Source: Smithella sp.
Lineage (GTDB): Bacteria > Desulfobacterota > Syntrophia > Syntrophales > Smithellaceae
DNA: 8,170 nt
Reading direction: 5' to 3'
Assembly (NCBI GenBank): GCA_012797505.1
Contig: JAAZOZ010000282.1
Location: 1-8,170 of the forward strand
Part shown: positions 6,139 through 8,170 of the stretch, piece by piece
How the letters are laid out: each line of letters starts with the position of its first letter
How positions within the stretch are numbered: the first letter of the stretch is position 1
Notes under the pieces: generated by a model
Database searches by the model: none
Told to the model about the DNA's origin: nothing
What the model saw: only the letters and a program-made list of their open reading frames with translations
Program-made: the position numbers and the translations under genes

Positions 6139-7296
6139 ATGCCACAGGAACAGGTTATTTATCCGTTTCCAGACACTGTAAAAGAACAAGCCAAAGACAT
6201 GACGAAAGGGAACTTCGGTCTCTGGTATAACAAATTTATTCCGGTCAAGACACATGAAGATAAGAAAGATGCCTTTAAAACCTGCGATGCGTCCGGAAAA
6301 GTGCCAGAGGTCGTCGAATTTTATGAGGCGCGATACAAGCTGATGCAAAAGGAAACTGCTGTCATGTTGAAGAGGCTTCTTGGAAAAAAACATCAGGATC
6401 AGTCTGGCTATTGCGGAAGTTTCTCTGAAAGTGATTATAAGGTAATCACTATTCGGGCGTCGCTCAAGACACCGCTCATCACGGGAATCGGTGAGTTGCA
6501 CCCGCATGAGGTGAGCATGGTCTTTGACCACAATCTCGGTATCCCCTATATTCCGGCGGCGGGAGTAAAAGGAATTGTGCGCTTTGCGCATACGCTGTCG
6601 ATTTTTTTAGATGAAACCGGAAAGGTTAAGGAAGAATATCAGAATCAAGATTCTATTGAGGAAAGCATCACAGATATACCTGATATTTTTGGCGGAATAA
6701 AAGCAAAGGGAAAAGAAAAGGACGTATTACGCGGACGCGCCGTTTTTCTTGACGCCTACCCTGAGAATGTTCCGGACCTTCATATTGACATTATGAACCC
6801 GCACTATGCAGATTACTATGGCGACCCGAGAAAACAGACGCCGCCAGCCGATTATCTTTCGCCAAATCCCTTGAAATTTCTGACAGTGGCGCCGGGAGCG
6901 GTTTATGTCTTCCGTGCGATTGCCCGTAAAGAAAGCGACATTCCACGGAAAGTCAAAGAAGCTTTGAGCACGGCATTGACCGAAGAAGGCGTCGGCGCAA
7001 AAACGGCTTTAGGTTATGGACGATTCACCATCGATGAAAAAGCGTCGCCCGCAACAGCGGCTCAAAAGTGCATAACAAAAAAAATCGAGCAGACACCGCT
7101 GGAAAGATGCTGTACGCCGTTTAAAACGATTAAGCCCAGCGAAGCAGGAAAAATTGGCCCGCTGATTGACATGGCGCTGAAAACCTTGACTACTGAAGCA
7201 GATAAAAGAGCATTTGCTCAATATGTGAAGGAATTTTTGGGAAACGACTTTAAGAAAAGCAAGGCAAGGGAAAAGTTAAAAGTATTCTTGGCATAG
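6139..7296 (+). CDS. cmr6: Cmr6, type III-B CRISPR RAMP subunit (long bacterial form)
   Basis: 385 residues from the ATG at 6139, chosen for AAAGGAG at 6126-6132. Upstream in-frame ATG 6091 would only add 16 residues that read through cmr5 sequence in another frame. Cmr6 is a single-RAMP subunit that joins Cmr1 at the crRNA 3' end of the complex. The RAMP core starts near residue 103. Its signatures are LITGIGELHPHE (114-125), GIPYIPAAGVKGIVR (134-148), FLDAYP (203-208), DIMNPHYADYYGD (217-229), a proline-rich stretch followed by FLTVAPGAVYVFRA, and the glycine loop GVGAKTALGYGRF (284-296). About 100 residues precede the core and ~90 follow it, including Lys-rich helices up to the C-terminus. 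These flanks have no recognisable motif and are common in longer bacterial Cmr6 proteins. The gene is last in the operon and ends with TAG. Reading frame continues open-like after the stop (see 7306-7389). Confidence 0.95.
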   Translation: MPQEQVIYPFPDTVKEQAKDMTKGNFGLWYNKFIPVKTHEDKKDAFKTCDASGKVPEVVEFYEARYKLMQKETAVMLKRLLGKKHQDQSGYCGSFSESDYKVITIRASLKTPLITGIGELHPHEVSMVFDHNLGIPYIPAAGVKGIVRFAHTLSIFLDETGKVKEEYQNQDSIEESITDIPDIFGGIKAKGKEKDVLRGRAVFLDAYPENVPDLHIDIMNPHYADYYGDPRKQTPPADYLSPNPLKFLTVAPGAVYVFRAIARKESDIPRKVKEALSTALTEEGVGAKTALGYGRFTIDEKASPATAAQKCITKKIEQTPLERCCTPFKTIKPSEAGKIGPLIDMALKTLTTEADKRAFAQYVKEFLGNDFKKSKAREKLKVFLA

Positions 7297-7305
7297 GCAT
7301 CGTTA

Positions 7306-7389
7306 TTGAAAAAACCCGTCAAAGCCCGCGTTACCGTACGCAAGGCGGGGAATAGCTGGGAAATCGTGAAGGTCGAGCCGGCGGCGTAG
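7306..7389 (+). other. 27-codon coding-like fragment in frame with cmr6
   Basis: From TTG 7306 to TAG 7387-7389, reading KKPVKARVTVRKAGNSWEIV then KVEPAA. The composition looks protein-like: alternating hydrophobic and charged residues, as in a beta strand pair. It lies 9 bases after the cmr6 stop, in the same frame, with no ribosome binding site. It could be a remnant of a lost gene tail (for example a small antitoxin), an ancestral extension of Cmr6 cut by the TAG, or chance. I do not recognise a family, and I see no evidence that it is translated on its own. Confidence 0.25.
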
Positions 7390-7421
7390 AGCAAGCCGGG
7401 TAGAAGTGCGCCCCAATCAAC

Positions 7422-7461
7422 TGTTTACATTCTAATACAAATATGTATTATATCGTAAACA
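7422..7461. promoter_or_regulatory. 40-bp nested interrupted palindrome, probable operator
   Basis: Outer arms TGTTTAC (7422-7428) and GTAAACA (7455-7461) and inner arms TAATACA (7433-7439) and TGTATTA (7444-7450) share one centre at 7441.5. Sixteen of the 20 base pairs across the axis are complementary. It covers the -35 and -10 of the nucleotidyltransferase promoter, so a dimeric or tetrameric repressor binding here would block transcription. There is no T-tract and the arms are AT-rich, so a terminator is unlikely. Confidence 0.7.
7424..7451 (+). promoter_or_regulatory. Sigma70-type promoter for the nucleotidyltransferase
   Basis: TTTACA (7424-7429, five of six to TTGACA) and TATTAT (7446-7451, five of six to TATAAT) with a 16-base spacer. 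The predicted transcription start is around 7457-7459, only 6-8 bases before the ATG at 7465, so the message would be nearly leaderless. Confidence 0.6.
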
Positions 7462-7464
7462 AAT

Positions 7465-8170
7465 ATGAAGAATTATCGTGAAACCCATATCCGCAAGGCG
7501 GAAATCGCGCAGTTGATTCTGCTGCATGAGCTTTACCGGCAGAAGGAAAGCCGCTCTCTGATCTTTCAGGGCGGCACGGCGCTGCGCTGGTGCTACGGCG
7601 GCAGCCGCTTTTCGGAAGATCTGGATTTCGTGACGTCCCTTGCTCCCAAGTCCGTCCAAACCATGCTCCAGACGGCGCTCAGGGGCGCGCGGAATCTGAT
7701 GATCGCCCATTTCGGTCCCGGATCAATCGAAATGCGCAAGAAAAGCGCCCGCGGCGAGGCGCTGAAATGCTTTGTGGACTTCCGCCCGGAAGCCGCCCGT
7801 GAGAAGATTTCCGTCAAGCTGGAGTTCGAAGAGCTTTTGCCGGACAAAGCGCCGGATGTCCGGCAGCTTGTCCTTTCTTCCCTGGGTTCCGTCGCGCATC
7901 TTGCGGCCACAGGAGACTTTCGCGTGCCGCGGGCCAGCACCGTCCTGGTGGCGGAAACGCCCGAAGAAATTCTCTCCGACAAGGTCCGCGCGCTTCTGGA
8001 GCGGCGCTATCTGAAAGGACGGGATTTTTACGATTTGTGGCATCTCCATACCGTTTTAAAGATTCCGGCGGACATGAACATCATCCAGAGGAAGTGGACA
8101 TTTTATCAGGCGGCTTTTGTCGCCCGCCGCGACTTTCGATTTTTCCAAAAGCCGTCGAAAGAAGAAAAAA
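7465..8170 (+). CDS. AbiEii/AbiGii-type (DUF1814) nucleotidyltransferase, 3' end outside window
   Basis: 235 codons are visible and the frame is still open at the right edge. The protein belongs to the AbiEii toxin nucleotidyltransferases. Studied members (AbiEii, MenA) are the toxic half of type IV-like toxin-antitoxin systems, and MenA adds nucleotides to tRNA 3' ends. Family motifs seen: FQGGTALRWCYGG (34-46; GGTALR loop), RFSEDLDF (48-55; paired aspartates D52 and D54 for metal binding), VKLEFEE (117-123), and the helical block EEILSDKVRALLERR with GRDFYDLWHL (167-194; D172-K173 and R187-D188). All are intact, so it is probably active. ATG 7465 is the first possible start: an in-frame stop lies at 7456-7458 and no ribosome binding site precedes it. 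GC is high (about 58% in 7681-7740). The antitoxin usually encoded just upstream (AbiEi) is absent here. A partner may follow beyond the edge. The precise substrate is unknown. Confidence 0.88.
   Translation, partial: MKNYRETHIRKAEIAQLILLHELYRQKESRSLIFQGGTALRWCYGGSRFSEDLDFVTSLAPKSVQTMLQTALRGARNLMIAHFGPGSIEMRKKSARGEALKCFVDFRPEAAREKISVKLEFEELLPDKAPDVRQLVLSSLGSVAHLAATGDFRVPRASTVLVAETPEEILSDKVRALLERRYLKGRDFYDLWHLHTVLKIPADMNIIQRKWTFYQAAFVARRDFRFFQKPSKEEK

Noticed and set aside
7294..7296. Recoding of the cmr6 TAG (for example pyrrolysine) to join the downstream in-frame stretch
   Set aside because: cmr3 also ends in TAG, and readthrough there gives no protein-like sequence and runs into cmr4. Nothing else supports TAG recoding.
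7325..7349. CCCGC / GCGGG inverted repeat after cmr6 as a terminator
   Set aside because: The stem is 5 bp with a 15-base loop and no T-tract follows. The CCGGC/GCCGG pair at 7378-7399 likewise lacks a T-tract. I see no intrinsic terminator after cmr6.
7422..7461. The palindrome as a CRISPR repeat or as a terminator
   Set aside because: It occurs only once, so it is not an array. The arms are AT-rich and no U-run follows. Its exact overlap with -35/-10 boxes fits an operator better. A weak reverse promoter (TTTACG and TAGAAT, 19-base spacer) was too poor to list.

Overview
The window holds a complete type III-B (Cmr) CRISPR-Cas effector operon on the + strand. The order is canonical: cmr1, cas10/cmr2, cmr3, cmr4, cmr5, cmr6 (293-7296). 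It is followed by the start of an AbiEii/DUF1814-family nucleotidyltransferase that runs off the right edge (from 7465). The first ~260 bases carry the tail of an unidentified gene that appears to change reading frame. The host is a bacterium with strong Shine-Dalgarno sites and medium, very uneven GC. The style would fit an anaerobic Desulfobacterota/Syntrophales-like lineage, but the sequence does not prove any taxon.

Layout: 1-258, decaying or frameshifted end of an unknown gene. 251-292, a possible extended -10 promoter and a strong ribosome binding site for cmr1. 293-7296, six cmr genes joined by ATGA overlaps (cmr1/cas10 and cmr4/cmr5), a 17-nt overlap (cas10/cmr3) and 10-11-nt gaps (cmr3/cmr4 and cmr5/cmr6), so almost certainly one transcript. 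7297-7464, an intergenic stretch with a short coding-like fragment and a 40-bp interrupted palindrome lying exactly over a good sigma70-type promoter. 7465-8170, the nucleotidyltransferase.

How it works (family knowledge applied to motifs seen here): Cmr4 and Cmr5 build the backbone of the complex. Cmr3 and Cas10 hold the crRNA 5' handle end, and Cmr1 and Cmr6 cap the other end. Cmr4 keeps the aspartate used to cut target RNA. Cas10 keeps an HD motif (ssDNase) and both metal-binding motifs of its cyclase palm, including GGDD, so cyclic oligoadenylate signalling should be intact. No cas6, cas1, cas2, CRISPR array or CARF effector lies in the window, so crRNA supply and the signal receiver must be encoded elsewhere.

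The most unusual signals are: the operator-like palindrome over the promoter of a nearly leaderless, antitoxin-less nucleotidyltransferase directly beside the CRISPR operon; sharp composition switches inside cmr1 and at cmr5; a Cmr3 that seems to stop early; and a coding-like in-frame stretch just after the cmr6 stop.
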